A stretch of DNA of 64,000 nucleotides from JBEBVQ01 sp964527735 (GCA_964527735.1 CAZGPG010000017.1:13991-77990), one strand, 5' to 3'; shown: positions 32,893-42,312, numbered from the stretch's first letter. Program-made: numbers and translations. The notes: generated from the sequence alone by a model not told the origin.

Positions 32893-33105
32893 ATGAATTT
32901 GATGAAAAAGATAACCTTGTCCGGAGTTGTGGTTTTGCTGGCGCTGTATTTCACCGGAGCCGCACAATATATCGGCACAGGTGAGCGTACGCTGCCGGTG
33001 CTGAAAGATACTACCGGCAAGAACAAAACGGACATCCGTAAGGACAGCGATTCTTTATCCCTGCCGAAGGAGATCAACCATTTCTATTTCCTGATGTATT
33101 CATAA
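32893..33105 (+). CDS. Small secreted hypothetical protein leading cassette 1
   Basis: A 70-residue product with a signal-like start (MKKITLSGVVVLLALYFTGA) and a lysine/aspartate-rich mature part (KDTTGKNKTDIRKDSDSL). No domain is recognised. It has an exact promoter element 11 nt upstream and is followed 35 bp later by the Kelch/Ig gene, so it is probably the first gene of the cassette 1 operon. An equivalent gene was not seen before cassettes 2 or 3. It might be a lipoprotein-like accessory or a spurious frame; the well-placed promoter and signal peptide favour a real gene. Confidence 0.55.
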   Translation: MNLMKKITLSGVVVLLALYFTGAAQYIGTGERTLPVLKDTTGKNKTDIRKDSDSLSLPKEINHFYFLMYS

Positions 33106-33140
33106 AATATAAACATTCCTTAAGTTTTAAAATCAATTAT

Positions 33141-36100
33141 ATGAGAAAACAATTATTATTAATAGTGACGCTTTTCATGCTGTCTTATGCTTACAGCGCC
33201 GCGCAGGTGATAGACAGCAGCGCCCAGTGGACATGGATGGGTGGTTCGCCTTCTGCGGTCAACCAGAAGGGTGTATTCGGAACCCCGGGAGCATTTGCAC
33301 CGGGTAATATCCCCGGTGGCAGGCAGTCGGGCGTGAGCTGGAAGGATAATGACGGGAATTTTTGGGTATTCGGTGGTATTGGCCAGCCTCCCGGCGGATC
33401 CGGCGGTAATGGCGTATTGAATGATCTCTGGAAATTTGATACATCCCTGGAACAATGGGCGCTGATAAATGGAAGCACTGCTGCAGGTCAGGTTGCCCAA
33501 CCGAATATTGCCGGCGGTATTGGGGTTGAGGATGATACGTACCGGCCTGCGGGGCGTAGCAATGCCAGTACTTGGGTGGATACTGCGGGTAACTTATGGC
33601 TGTTTGGAGGGAATGCCGACGGTTATTTAAATGATCTGTGGAGGTATAATACCCAGACTAACCGTTGGGCATATATGGGAGGATCGCTCAACAAGGGCGA
33701 AGCTGGGATCTATGGGGCAAAAGGTACACCTTCTACCGGTAACCGGCCGGGTGGCAGATATGAGATGCTGGCCTGGGCAGATAAAGACAATAATTTCTGG
33801 TTTTTTGGAGGACATGGCCGGGTGGAAGGCCCGCTTACAACCCTGTATCAGTTAAATGAGCTGTGGAAGTACAATCCCGCTAATGGAGAATGGACCTGGG
33901 TGGCAGGCAGTAAGACAGGACTTGAAGCAAGTGTGTATGGGACGACGGGCGTAGCCTCCGCTGCAAACCTCCCCGGATCACGAAACGGCGCGCAATTTAC
34001 CAAAGATGCGGAAGGCAATATCTGGGTATTTGGTGGGAGTGGTTGTGCCTCCACCACCGCTGTTGGAAAACTAAATGATCTGTGGAAATTTTATCCCGCC
34101 ACCGGCGAATGGGCATATATGGGTGGTTCGCAGATTCATAACAAGACGGGTGTGTATGGAACAAGAGGGGAGGCCGCTCCGGCGAATATGCCCGGGGGAA
34201 GGTTTGGCGGCTGGCTTTTTGCGGGTAAGGATGGTGGTATTTGGTTGTTTGGCGGACGGGGGTTAGTTACACACGCAACGAACGAAAACCGCATGAATGA
34301 CCTGTGGAAATTCGATACTACAAGCCGTGAATGGGCCTGGATGAAAGGATCCAATACAAGTCTTGCAGCTAACCAGGCGCCCGGGGCCGTACCTGGTACA
34401 CTGGGTACCCCGGCGCCGGCAAATACCCCTTCCGGGAAAACCACGAACGTGGGATGGGGTGACAATGATGGTAATTTCTGGATATTCGCCGGTGTACCGA
34501 ATAGCGGTATTTACAATGACTTCTGGCGACTGGCGCCCGTAATTGCGACACCGGCGCAACCGGATAACTTTATTGTATCGCAACCGGACGTGTGCAAGAC
34601 GGAGACAGGGGTGGTGTACCGGATCAACCAGGTAGCGGGAGCTACTTCTTATGAGTGGACATACACACCATCCACCGGGGTAACGATCAACGGTTCGGAT
34701 ACCTCGGTAACGATTGATTTTGCCGCGAATGCGGCGAACGGTACCCTGAGCGTGGTAGCGAAAAACGCTGGCGGCGCTTCACCATCACGGGATCTGATCA
34801 TCACGGTGCATGACCTGCCGGTAGTGCCGGCGATCACGGGTACGCCAAGCGTATGCGTGGGCGGGACGACGACACTGTCGAATGCGACATCAGGAGGTAC
34901 CTGGCTGAGCGGGAATACCGGCACAGCGACGGTGAACAGTACAACGGGTGTGGTGACGGGTGTTGCTGCGGGAACGGTGAACATCAGCTACCGTGTGATC
35001 AATACGAGCAACTGCACGACCACTGTATCAGTACCCGTAACGGTAAATGCTTTGCCGGTTGTTAACGCGATCACAGGCACAACGAATGTGTGTGTGAATG
35101 GGACTATGACGCTGTCGAATACGACATCGGGTGGTACCTGGCTGAGTGCCAATACTGCCACAGCGACGGTGAACAGCACAACGGGTGTGGTGACAGGTGT
35201 TGCTACGGGTACGGTGAATATCAGCTACCGTGTGATCAATGCGGGTAACTGTACGACGACAGTGTCGGTACCTGTAACGGTAAACGCCCTGCCTACGGTC
35301 AGCTCCACGAATACGGGCAGCCAGGCGGTCTGTGACGGTGACAGTCTGCTACTCACAGCGAGTGGCACCGGTGGTGTGAGCTACCAGTGGAAACGAGGCA
35401 CAACGAATGTAGGAACAGGCGCTACATACCAGGCGAAAATAGCAGGCACCTATACAGTAACGGCAACGGTCACCGGCTCGAGCTGTTCAACGACCTCAAC
35501 CCCTGCTACAGTATTGGCCGTGAATTCGATTCCTGTAGCCTCAGTAACAGCCGGTGGCGCTACGGAAGTATGCAGTGGCGAAACGGTGACGCTGACAGCG
35601 GCTGCAGTGACTGGTGCTGACTATCAATGGAAACAGGGCACAACCCCTGTGGGTACCAACAATAATAGCTATACAGCAGGAATAACAGGAGCCTATAAGG
35701 TGGTAGTAACGTACACGGCAACAGGTTGTTCGGACAGTACCGCGCCTGTGGATGTGCTTGTGTATGATCGTCCGGTGGCATCGCTGATGCCGGGAGATAC
35801 AGCATTCTGTGATGGAGGACTGGTGACGCTGGAAGTAGTGAGCCAGGATACCGGCCTCACCTATCGCTGGAAAGACGGCAGTGCAACAATCCCGCTGGCG
35901 AGCGCCCATTTCCTGGAAATAACAGAAACAGGTGTATATAGTGTGGTTACCGGCCGTACCCAGATACCGAATTGTGAAGACAGTACGAATGAAGTGACCG
36001 TAACGGTGTATCTGTTGCCGGTAGTGGATATAACATGGGACGGCGCATTGTTCCATGCAACTCCGGGTCATACATCGTATCAGTGGCATACCAGTGGTCA

Positions 36101-36473
36101 AAATATTCCGGGTGCGACAAACTCAATATATACGCCATTATCAGATGGCGGGTATAGTGTAACGGTGACGGATGATAATGAATGCAGCACAACATCGCCG
36201 GTGTATAACGTGACTTTAGATGTTAATGATCTTGCGTCGTTGAACCAGCAGATCACCGTGTATCCCAACCCAGCAGGCCAATTGGTATACATAGCATCAC
36301 CGGTTGTGGTATCAGTGTCGCTGAGCAGTATAGATGGGAAACTGTTGCTGCAGGGGGATGATGTGCGGCAGGTAGACCTGGGCAATTTTGCAGATGGCGT
36401 ATATATGCTGCGGATAATGGACCAGAATGGTGTATTTATCAGGCATGAAAAATTGATCAAAAGCAGCCGGTAA
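33141..36473 (+). CDS. Kelch-propeller/Ig-repeat T9SS type A surface protein, cassette 1
   Basis: A 1110-residue exported protein. Signal peptide MRKQLLLIVTLFMLSYAYSA. Residues about 25-465 have six Kelch-like blades, with units such as GNLWLFGGNADGYLNDLWRY and NNFWFFGGHG...LNELWKYNPANGEWTWVAG, forming a probable beta-propeller. Residues about 470-1015 are Ig/PKD-like, including two tandem 79-residue units (34817-35290) of the VCVxGTTTLSN...GGTWLS...NCTTTVSVPVTVNA type. The end (about 1037-1110) is a type A sorting domain (ITVYPNPAGQLVYIAS, SLSSIDGKLLLQ, FADGVYMLRIMDQNG). The 46635 and 57551 proteins share this architecture. Function in adhesion is inferred only. Confidence 0.85.
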   Translation: MRKQLLLIVTLFMLSYAYSAAQVIDSSAQWTWMGGSPSAVNQKGVFGTPGAFAPGNIPGGRQSGVSWKDNDGNFWVFGGIGQPPGGSGGNGVLNDLWKFDTSLEQWALINGSTAAGQVAQPNIAGGIGVEDDTYRPAGRSNASTWVDTAGNLWLFGGNADGYLNDLWRYNTQTNRWAYMGGSLNKGEAGIYGAKGTPSTGNRPGGRYEMLAWADKDNNFWFFGGHGRVEGPLTTLYQLNELWKYNPANGEWTWVAGSKTGLEASVYGTTGVASAANLPGSRNGAQFTKDAEGNIWVFGGSGCASTTAVGKLNDLWKFYPATGEWAYMGGSQIHNKTGVYGTRGEAAPANMPGGRFGGWLFAGKDGGIWLFGGRGLVTHATNENRMNDLWKFDTTSREWAWMKGSNTSLAANQAPGAVPGTLGTPAPANTPSGKTTNVGWGDNDGNFWIFAGVPNSGIYNDFWRLAPVIATPAQPDNFIVSQPDVCKTETGVVYRINQVAGATSYEWTYTPSTGVTINGSDTSVTIDFAANAANGTLSVVAKNAGGASPSRDLIITVHDLPVVPAITGTPSVCVGGTTTLSNATSGGTWLSGNTGTATVNSTTGVVTGVAAGTVNISYRVINTSNCTTTVSVPVTVNALPVVNAITGTTNVCVNGTMTLSNTTSGGTWLSANTATATVNSTTGVVTGVATGTVNISYRVINAGNCTTTVSVPVTVNALPTVSSTNTGSQAVCDGDSLLLTASGTGGVSYQWKRGTTNVGTGATYQAKIAGTYTVTATVTGSSCSTTSTPATVLAVNSIPVASVTAGGATEVCSGETVTLTAAAVTGADYQWKQGTTPVGTNNNSYTAGITGAYKVVVTYTATGCSDSTAPVDVLVYDRPVASLMPGDTAFCDGGLVTLEVVSQDTGLTYRWKDGSATIPLASAHFLEITETGVYSVVTGRTQIPNCEDSTNEVTVTVYLLPVVDITWDGALFHATPGHTSYQWHTSGQNIPGATNSIYTPLSDGGYSVTVTDDNECSTTSPVYNVTLDVNDLASLNQQITVYPNPAGQLVYIASPVVVSVSLSSIDGKLLLQGDDVRQVDLGNFADGVYMLRIMDQNGVFIRHEKLIKSSR
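34817..35290 (+). repeat. Two tandem 237-bp Ig-domain repeats inside the cassette 1 Kelch gene
   Basis: The unit starts GCCGGTAGTGCCGGCGATCA at 34817 and recurs at 35054, ending at 35290. Each copy encodes a 79-residue Ig-like unit. The copies are nearly identical at the protein level. The homologous tract in cassette 3 has three 231-bp copies. Confidence 0.8.
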
Positions 36474-36523
36474 GTATTCTGTTTTCAAAACAGGATATAT
36501 TGGTGGCTTATATAACTATTGAG

Positions 36524-39373
36524 ATGAAACAGAAAACTATAGCCCTTATCAGCACATGCATATGTGTTTTATTATCGTTCGGCGTTCTGGCGCAGGCGCC
36601 GCCTGTCCAGTGGCAAAAGACGTTTGGCGGCAACGGGGATGAGCTTCTTTTTGATATCATCGAAACGGCAGACGGAGGATATATAGCGGTAGGCCGCTCT
36701 TTTTCAGGAATTTCGGGTGACAAGACGGAATCCAATCGTGGGACCGGATCAGATATATGGGTGGTAAAGATGGACGCGCTTGGCAATAAGCAGTGGGATA
36801 AGACCATAGGCGCTTCTACCAATGATCATCCGGGAAATGTGATCCAGACAGCAGACGGAGGTTATATAATCGGCGGGTTTGTTTCCGGCAGCGGCGGCGA
36901 CAGAACGGCGCCGGTGAAAGGCGGTGTTGACTACTGGCTCATAAAGCTCAATGCTGCGGGCACTGTAATACAATGGCAGGCAGCTTACGGAGGCAGCACA
37001 ACGAACCAGGGATACACTTGCGTTGCTTCAAGAAACGGCGGCTATTATCTCAGCGGCTTTTCTAATTCAGGAATTTCGGCTGATAAGTCGGAAGCCAGCA
37101 GGGGCGCTTTCGATATATGGATTGTGAGAACAGATGTATCCGGTAATAAGACCTGGGACAAAACCCTGGGGGGCAGCGACTGGGAAGCTGCCCTTGTTGC
37201 TACTGAAGCGTTGGACGGCGGTTATCTCACTGCCGGTTATTCCCGGTCCGGTATATCGGGAGATAAAACGGAAGCTAACCGTGGCGGCGCCGGTGATGAT
37301 GATTACTGGATCGTAAAAACAGATGCAGCAGGAAACCTGCGCTGGGACAAAACGCTGGGTGGAAGCAGTACGGATCAGCCGTATGCATTACAGCAGACGG
37401 CCGACAGTGGTTATATCATCGGCGGTTTCTCAAATTCTCCTATATCGGGAGATAAAACGGAAGCAAGCCGGGGTGGATATGACTTCTGGCTGATAAAGCT
37501 GGATACGGCACGGAATATCGACTGGCAAAGAACATTGGGTGGTACCGGAGACGATCAGTTGTTTTCGATCTTCCAAACGCCGGATGGCGGATACATCACT
37601 GGCGGGGCTTCTGCTTCCGGTATCTCGGGAGAACGGACAGAAGCATCGAATGGCGGTACAGACTACTGGATGCTGAAGCTGGGCCCTTCGGGAGGTATCC
37701 AATGGCAGAAAGCATTTGGCGGAAGCGGGGATGATCACCTGAGGATGATCCGCCCGACCAGCGACGGCGGCTATATCCTGGGCGGATATTCCAATTCACC
37801 CGTATCCGGCGACAAAACGGACGGTACCTGGGGGGGCAGTGATTTCTGGATCATTAAACTCGCGCCCTGCGATACAACGGTACAAGTAAACGATTCCTTT
37901 TGTATCGGTGACAACTACCGGCTTCCCGGAGGATCAACGGTGGCGGCTCCCGGCGTTTATTATGATACGCTGACGAATGCCCGCGGATGCGATAGTGTAG
38001 TCATTACCACGCTTGACTATTACACTGATGATATACATCTGCGCGCAGCGGGCATTTTGGGGCCGGATACGGTACTTTGTACAGGAGAGTCCCGTGTGCT
38101 TAATGCTACCCTTGCCGGCGCTGCCGGTTATGCGTGGAGTACCGGCGCTGGATCTGCTTCCATAACCGTCACAAATACTGATATATACCGGGTAGCGATT
38201 ACATCCGTTAACGGATGCATAGGGAGGGATACCGTTGCGGTCACCTTCAGCCCCGTGCCGGTAGTGGATCTGGGGAACGATACAGGTATTTGCGAACACG
38301 ATGTGCCGCTTGTCCTGACTGCACCGCAGCCCCTGGGTACACATTATCTGTGGAGTAATGGCTTGTCGGATACGATAATGGCAGTGACGCGGACTGGTAA
38401 CTACTGGCTGGAGGCACGGATTGGTAACTGCAGAGCGAGTGATACGATCCGTGTTACCGTGACGCCTGCGCCGGATGTGTATATTGGTGCAGATACAACT
38501 ATTTGTGAGCAGTTTCCTTTACGCACAGGAGCAGAAATAGCGGGTGCAGACTATTTGTGGAGTACGGGAGCGGTTACACCTTATATCTATGTGAACACAA
38601 CGGGCAGCTATTATCTCGAAGCAGATATTGAAGGCTGTATTGTCAGGGATACAATCCTTGTCATGGCCATGCCTCCGCCGGATATAAATCTGGGAGCAGA
38701 TGGAGATATATGTCCTGAAGAGACGATTGTGCTGGACGGAGCCTATACGCCGGGTAGCAGCTACCTGTGGAATACCGGTGCAACGACCGCGGATATATCC
38801 GTTACCGAACCGGGATTGTATTGGGTGCAGGTTATTTCCGGATACCGGTGTGTGGGCAGTGATAGCATTTTATTGCGTTATTATCCCAAACCCACGGTGT
38901 CGCTGGGTACAGATACAACTGTTTGCGAAGAGACCCCGCTTCGCCTGTCGCCCCGGCAGACGAATGCGGAATCCCTGCTGTGGTCGGACGGAAGCACCGG
39001 TCATACACTGGATGTAAAATATGGAGGCGCTTATACCGTGACGGGCATCAATAAATGTGGCGGAGTCTCAGATACGATCGAGGTAAAACAGATATTCTGT
39101 GACATATGGGTGCCGAACGCTTTTACGCCAAACGGAGACGGTGTAAATGATGTACTCCGTGTGCTCGGCAATCTTGGCCGGTTGGAAGGATTCTCGCTGG
39201 GTGTATATAACCGCTGGGGGGAAAGGGTATTTTATACCAATGATAAATACCAGGGCTGGGATGGTATATATAACGGCAGCGGCGCATTGCTGGGAACCTA
39301 TGTGTATGTACTGGAATACCACATTGCCGGCAAACCTTATCTGCTGAAAGGTAATTTTCATTTATTACGGTAA
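36524..39373 (+). CDS. DGGY-repeat T9SS type B (gliding-motility CTD) protein, cassette 1
   Basis: A 949-residue exported protein. Start at ATG 36524 (MKQKTIALISTCICVLLSFG), with signal peptide. Residues about 27-445 contain about eight roughly 52-residue repeats of the form DGGYIxxG(Y/F)SxSxISGDKTEAxxG...DYWIVKLDxxGNxxWxKTLGG, a probable propeller. After a short CDTTVQVNDSFCIGDNYRLPGG element come five Ig-like repeats (about 500-850), each with a C-aromatic pattern such as YLWSNGLSDTIMAVTRTGNYWLEA. The last about 95 residues (VPNAFTPNGDGVNDVLRV, YNRWGERVFYTNDKYQGWDG, LGTYVYVLEY) are the gliding-associated CHU_C C-terminal domain, a type B T9SS signal. It is 50 bp downstream of the Kelch gene, so probably in one operon. 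Confidence 0.87.
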   Translation: MKQKTIALISTCICVLLSFGVLAQAPPVQWQKTFGGNGDELLFDIIETADGGYIAVGRSFSGISGDKTESNRGTGSDIWVVKMDALGNKQWDKTIGASTNDHPGNVIQTADGGYIIGGFVSGSGGDRTAPVKGGVDYWLIKLNAAGTVIQWQAAYGGSTTNQGYTCVASRNGGYYLSGFSNSGISADKSEASRGAFDIWIVRTDVSGNKTWDKTLGGSDWEAALVATEALDGGYLTAGYSRSGISGDKTEANRGGAGDDDYWIVKTDAAGNLRWDKTLGGSSTDQPYALQQTADSGYIIGGFSNSPISGDKTEASRGGYDFWLIKLDTARNIDWQRTLGGTGDDQLFSIFQTPDGGYITGGASASGISGERTEASNGGTDYWMLKLGPSGGIQWQKAFGGSGDDHLRMIRPTSDGGYILGGYSNSPVSGDKTDGTWGGSDFWIIKLAPCDTTVQVNDSFCIGDNYRLPGGSTVAAPGVYYDTLTNARGCDSVVITTLDYYTDDIHLRAAGILGPDTVLCTGESRVLNATLAGAAGYAWSTGAGSASITVTNTDIYRVAITSVNGCIGRDTVAVTFSPVPVVDLGNDTGICEHDVPLVLTAPQPLGTHYLWSNGLSDTIMAVTRTGNYWLEARIGNCRASDTIRVTVTPAPDVYIGADTTICEQFPLRTGAEIAGADYLWSTGAVTPYIYVNTTGSYYLEADIEGCIVRDTILVMAMPPPDINLGADGDICPEETIVLDGAYTPGSSYLWNTGATTADISVTEPGLYWVQVISGYRCVGSDSILLRYYPKPTVSLGTDTTVCEETPLRLSPRQTNAESLLWSDGSTGHTLDVKYGGAYTVTGINKCGGVSDTIEVKQIFCDIWVPNAFTPNGDGVNDVLRVLGNLGRLEGFSLGVYNRWGERVFYTNDKYQGWDGIYNGSGALLGTYVYVLEYHIAGKPYLLKGNFHLLR

Positions 39374-39379
39374 CGCACA

Positions 39380-39435
39380 GAGACGCGATGCATCGCGTCT
39401 CATACCGGGTGGGGAGACGCAAGGCATCGCGTCTC
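39380..39435. repeat. Paired GAGACGC palindromes between cassette 1 genes
   Basis: A perfect 22-bp palindrome (GAGACGCGATG / CATCGCGTCTC) at 39380-39401 and a second, imperfect copy at 39414-39435 separate the type B gene from the VCBS gene. Because these genes run in the same direction, the elements may cause partial attenuation inside the operon. Confidence 0.65.
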
Positions 39436-39465
39436 TACGGATTGGTAATAAACAATATCAATTTC

Positions 39466-41394
39466 ATGAACAAAAAAACATATTGCGCGGGTTTATTCGC
39501 GGTAATGAACATAGCTACAGTACATGTGTCTGCACAGGATAACACCTGGGTAGAACTTGCCACGGCGAAAACAGGTCTGGATACTGCGCATGCATTTAAC
39601 GTCTATGTTGCGGATATCAATAATGATCATTATCCTGATCTTGTTACGTTAAAGGGCGACTGGGCTATTGGCTCGGAAGATGCCTTGCGTGTGTATATGA
39701 ATGTAAAGGATCCGCAGTCATCAGACCCGTCTGCCCGTACGTTTGCAGATGTTACGGCATTGTCTGGTGTGAATGTTGTACCGGCGTCGATGAATGTAAG
39801 TCGTGGTACGATTATGGCTGCATTTGCCGATATCAACAATGACGGCAACGTGGATATGGTACGTGGTCATTATTATCACCGGATGGAGAGTTTTAAAGAC
39901 AGCGGAGATCGTTGTGAAATATTGCTTGGCGACGGTATGGGACGCTTTACACTGGTAGCGGATGGGTTTGCAGATCTGGGACTGGTTAATGCTACCGGCT
40001 TCAGTTTCCTGGACTACGATAAGGATGGCAATATCGATCTGTTCATTGCCACGTGGTTCAAAGACTATCATAACGATGTATGGGACCACGGGTATCTGAT
40101 GAAAGGCAATGGAGACGGCACATTTACCAACATGTCTGTTCAGGCGGGGATTACACAAACCGAACCTATGTATGGCTGCAGTGTGGTTGACTGGAACAAT
40201 GACGGATGGCCGGATATAGCTACAGGTCCGTATTGCAGGACACGGGGCCAGTTGTGGAAGAATAATGGTAATGGCACATTTACGAATGTTGCCGTATCGG
40301 CCAATTATAATGCCCGTTATATGCAGGGTGATGCCGGCCAGAATCTCTGCCTGTGGAATCCTGTTCCGGAAGATTTTGATAACGACGGGGACATGGATTT
40401 TTTCTTCAGTCTGGTGCATGGCGGTACAGGGGCCAATGAAGGACGGTCTGCCATCATGGTGAACAGTGGGGCGGGAGGCAGCTACAAGCTGGATGCAGAC
40501 CGTGACCGGATCACCCGTAAAAATCCGCAGTCGTCTCATTTGGGCGATTATGATGCCTCATGGTTTGATCTGGATAACGATGGACTGATGGATCTGCTGA
40601 TGGGGCAGGGGTATTATAGCCCTCCAATGGATCGGCTTTATGTATTCCGCCAGGACCAGGATCATAGCTTTATGGACATTACAGGGGATATCGGGCTGGT
40701 GGGTACTGAGACGCGGGATATTCATTCCCTGGAAGTACTGGATTATGACCTGGACGGAGATGATGACATGATCACGTGCAGGGACGGGCAGCCCCGGCTG
40801 TTTAACCTGATAGAGAATCGTATCGGCCAGGACAATAACTGGATAGGCGTATCGTTGTTTGCACCACAGGGGGTGAATAAGAGTAGTATCGGTGCGCGGG
40901 TTTATGTATGGAGCGGTGGTGTGCAGCGTATGCGGGAAGTTTATGCGGGAAGAGGCAACAATGGTGGCCAGCAGCCCTTTTCAATGCTGTTCGGTTTGGG
41001 AAACAATACGGTTATTGATTCATTGAGGATTGCATGGCCGGATGCCGCAGGCAGTATTACAGCTATAAAAAATCCGCCGGTGAATCAGTATTTAGGTATT
41101 ACCATAAACGGACTGTCGGTTGACGACGAACTGGAGGCAAACGTTGTCATAACGCTGAAAATATATCCCAACCCTGCCAGAGATTTTATCCTCGTGCAGA
41201 TGAGCGATAATTCAGTGCCGCACGGGATATTCATATACGATATGACAGGACGGATGGTTGAAAGGTTCCCTGTACATGGAGCAGGTGAGGCTACCCGGTA
41301 TTGTTCTGTTGCTTCCCTGCCTGCCGGTCATTATATTGTTGCGGTAACGGGAGCGACCGGTACTGTGCATACACAATCATTTGTAAAGCATTAG
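39466..41394 (+). CDS. VCBS/FG-GAP + ASPIC/UnbV T9SS type A protein, cassette 1
   Basis: A 642-residue exported protein. Start at ATG 39466 (MNKKTYCAGLFAVMNIATVH), followed by a signal peptide. The body has FG-GAP/VCBS-like Ca-binding loops: DINNDHYPDLVTLKGDW, DINNDGNVDMVRGHYY, DYDKDGNIDLFIATW, DWNNDGWPDIATGP, DFDNDGDMDFFFS, DLDNDGLMDLLMG and DYDLDGDDDMITC. Seven such loops suggest an integrin-alpha-like propeller. About residues 465-560 carry an ASPIC/UnbV domain (GARVYVWSGGVQRMREVYAG, IAWPDAAGSITAIKNPP). A type A sorting domain (IYPNPARDFILVQMSDN) ends it. The cassette 2 homologue at 52802 is very similar throughout. The ligand is unknown. Confidence 0.88.
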   Translation: MNKKTYCAGLFAVMNIATVHVSAQDNTWVELATAKTGLDTAHAFNVYVADINNDHYPDLVTLKGDWAIGSEDALRVYMNVKDPQSSDPSARTFADVTALSGVNVVPASMNVSRGTIMAAFADINNDGNVDMVRGHYYHRMESFKDSGDRCEILLGDGMGRFTLVADGFADLGLVNATGFSFLDYDKDGNIDLFIATWFKDYHNDVWDHGYLMKGNGDGTFTNMSVQAGITQTEPMYGCSVVDWNNDGWPDIATGPYCRTRGQLWKNNGNGTFTNVAVSANYNARYMQGDAGQNLCLWNPVPEDFDNDGDMDFFFSLVHGGTGANEGRSAIMVNSGAGGSYKLDADRDRITRKNPQSSHLGDYDASWFDLDNDGLMDLLMGQGYYSPPMDRLYVFRQDQDHSFMDITGDIGLVGTETRDIHSLEVLDYDLDGDDDMITCRDGQPRLFNLIENRIGQDNNWIGVSLFAPQGVNKSSIGARVYVWSGGVQRMREVYAGRGNNGGQQPFSMLFGLGNNTVIDSLRIAWPDAAGSITAIKNPPVNQYLGITINGLSVDDELEANVVITLKIYPNPARDFILVQMSDNSVPHGIFIYDMTGRMVERFPVHGAGEATRYCSVASLPAGHYIVAVTGATGTVHTQSFVKH

Positions 41395-41416
41395 GGCGAA
41401 TATGTTTTGTGTTTGA

Positions 41417-41435
41417 GGGCGAATCGCATTCGCCC
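41417..41435. repeat. GGGCGAAT palindrome between convergent genes
   Basis: GGGCGAAT (41417-41424), CGC loop and ATTCGCCC (41428-41435) form an 8-bp perfect stem between the VCBS stop at 41394 and the transketolase stop at 41443. A related GGGCGAAT copy precedes it. Probably a bidirectional terminator or dispersed palindrome. Confidence 0.6.
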
Positions 41436-41442
41436 CTACGGA

Positions 41443-42282
41443 TCAATAATCTCCCAGCGTTTCAGGCACTTGTGTCAGCGCCTGTTCCAGTTGCTGGTCG
41501 CTGGGGGCGATGCCGTGCCATTCGTGTGTGCCTTCCATGAAGTCCACGCCTTTGCCCATGACCGTACGCATGAGGATACATACCGGTTTCCCTTTGCCTG
41601 TAGCAGCTTTGGCGGTATCGAGTGTTTTGAGTATTTCTTCCATGTTATTGCCATCCGTTTCCAGTACGTACCATCCGAAGGCAGTAAATTTTTCGCGCAG
41701 TGAGCCAAGGCTCATCACTTGGCTGGTAGGTCCGTCGATCTGCTGTCCGTTTACATCGATGGTGGCAATGAGGTTGTCGCATTTGTGATGCGTGGCAAAC
41801 ATGATCGCTTCCCAGTTCTGGCCTTCCTGCAGTTCCCCGTCGCCGTGCAGGGAGTAGATAATGCGATCGTCGTTATTCAGCTTTTTTGCCATGGCAGCGC
41901 CGCAGGCCACGCTCATCCCTTGCCCCAGTGAGCCGGATGCGATGCGTATGCCGGGCAGATGCTCGTGCGTGGCGGGGTGCCCCTGCAGGCGGGAGCCGAT
42001 CCGGCGGAATGTTTTTAATTCTTCAACCGGAAAGTAACCACTGCGCGCCAGCACACTGTAGAATACCGGGGATATATGTCCGTTGGAAAGGAAGAACAGA
42101 TCTTCGCCGGCGCCTTCCATATTGAAGGACGGGTCGTGCTTCATCACATGAAAATAAAGCGCTACCATAAAGTCCGCGCAACCAAGTGAGCCGCCGGGGT
42201 GTCCGCTCTGTGCGCTGTGTACCATTCTTACGATATCGCGGCGTACCTGCGATGCGGTCTGCTCTAATTGCTGGATGTCCAT
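41443..42282 (-). CDS. Transketolase, N-terminal subunit
   Basis: A 279-residue protein equal to the thiamine-diphosphate (PP) half of transketolase, which exchanges two-carbon units in the pentose phosphate pathway. Motifs are HSAQSGHPGGSLGCADFMVALYF with the conserved GHPGG, LFFLSNGHISPVFYSVLARSGY, GSLGQGMSVACGAAMA, and GDGELQEGQNWEAIMFATHHKCDNLIATIDVNGQQIDG, the ThDP-metal motif. The Pyr-half (C-terminal subunit) must be a separate gene, as in many Bacteroidota and archaea, but it is not in this window, whereas it is usually adjacent. Its promoter TACCTTTG is on the same strand at 42305-42312. It sits between cassette 1 and TCS3 without obvious relation to them. Confidence 0.92.
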   Translation of the reverse strand: MDIQQLEQTASQVRRDIVRMVHSAQSGHPGGSLGCADFMVALYFHVMKHDPSFNMEGAGEDLFFLSNGHISPVFYSVLARSGYFPVEELKTFRRIGSRLQGHPATHEHLPGIRIASGSLGQGMSVACGAAMAKKLNNDDRIIYSLHGDGELQEGQNWEAIMFATHHKCDNLIATIDVNGQQIDGPTSQVMSLGSLREKFTAFGWYVLETDGNNMEEILKTLDTAKAATGKGKPVCILMRTVMGKGVDFMEGTHEWHGIAPSDQQLEQALTQVPETLGDY

Positions 42283-42304
42283 TTTATTGCCGGAAATTAT
42301 GCAG

Positions 42305-42312
42305 CAAAGGTA
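42305..42312 (-). promoter_or_regulatory. -7 promoter element for the transketolase gene
   Basis: TACCTTTG on the minus strand is an exact TAnnTTTG match, 22 nt before the ATG at 42282. Confidence 0.55.
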
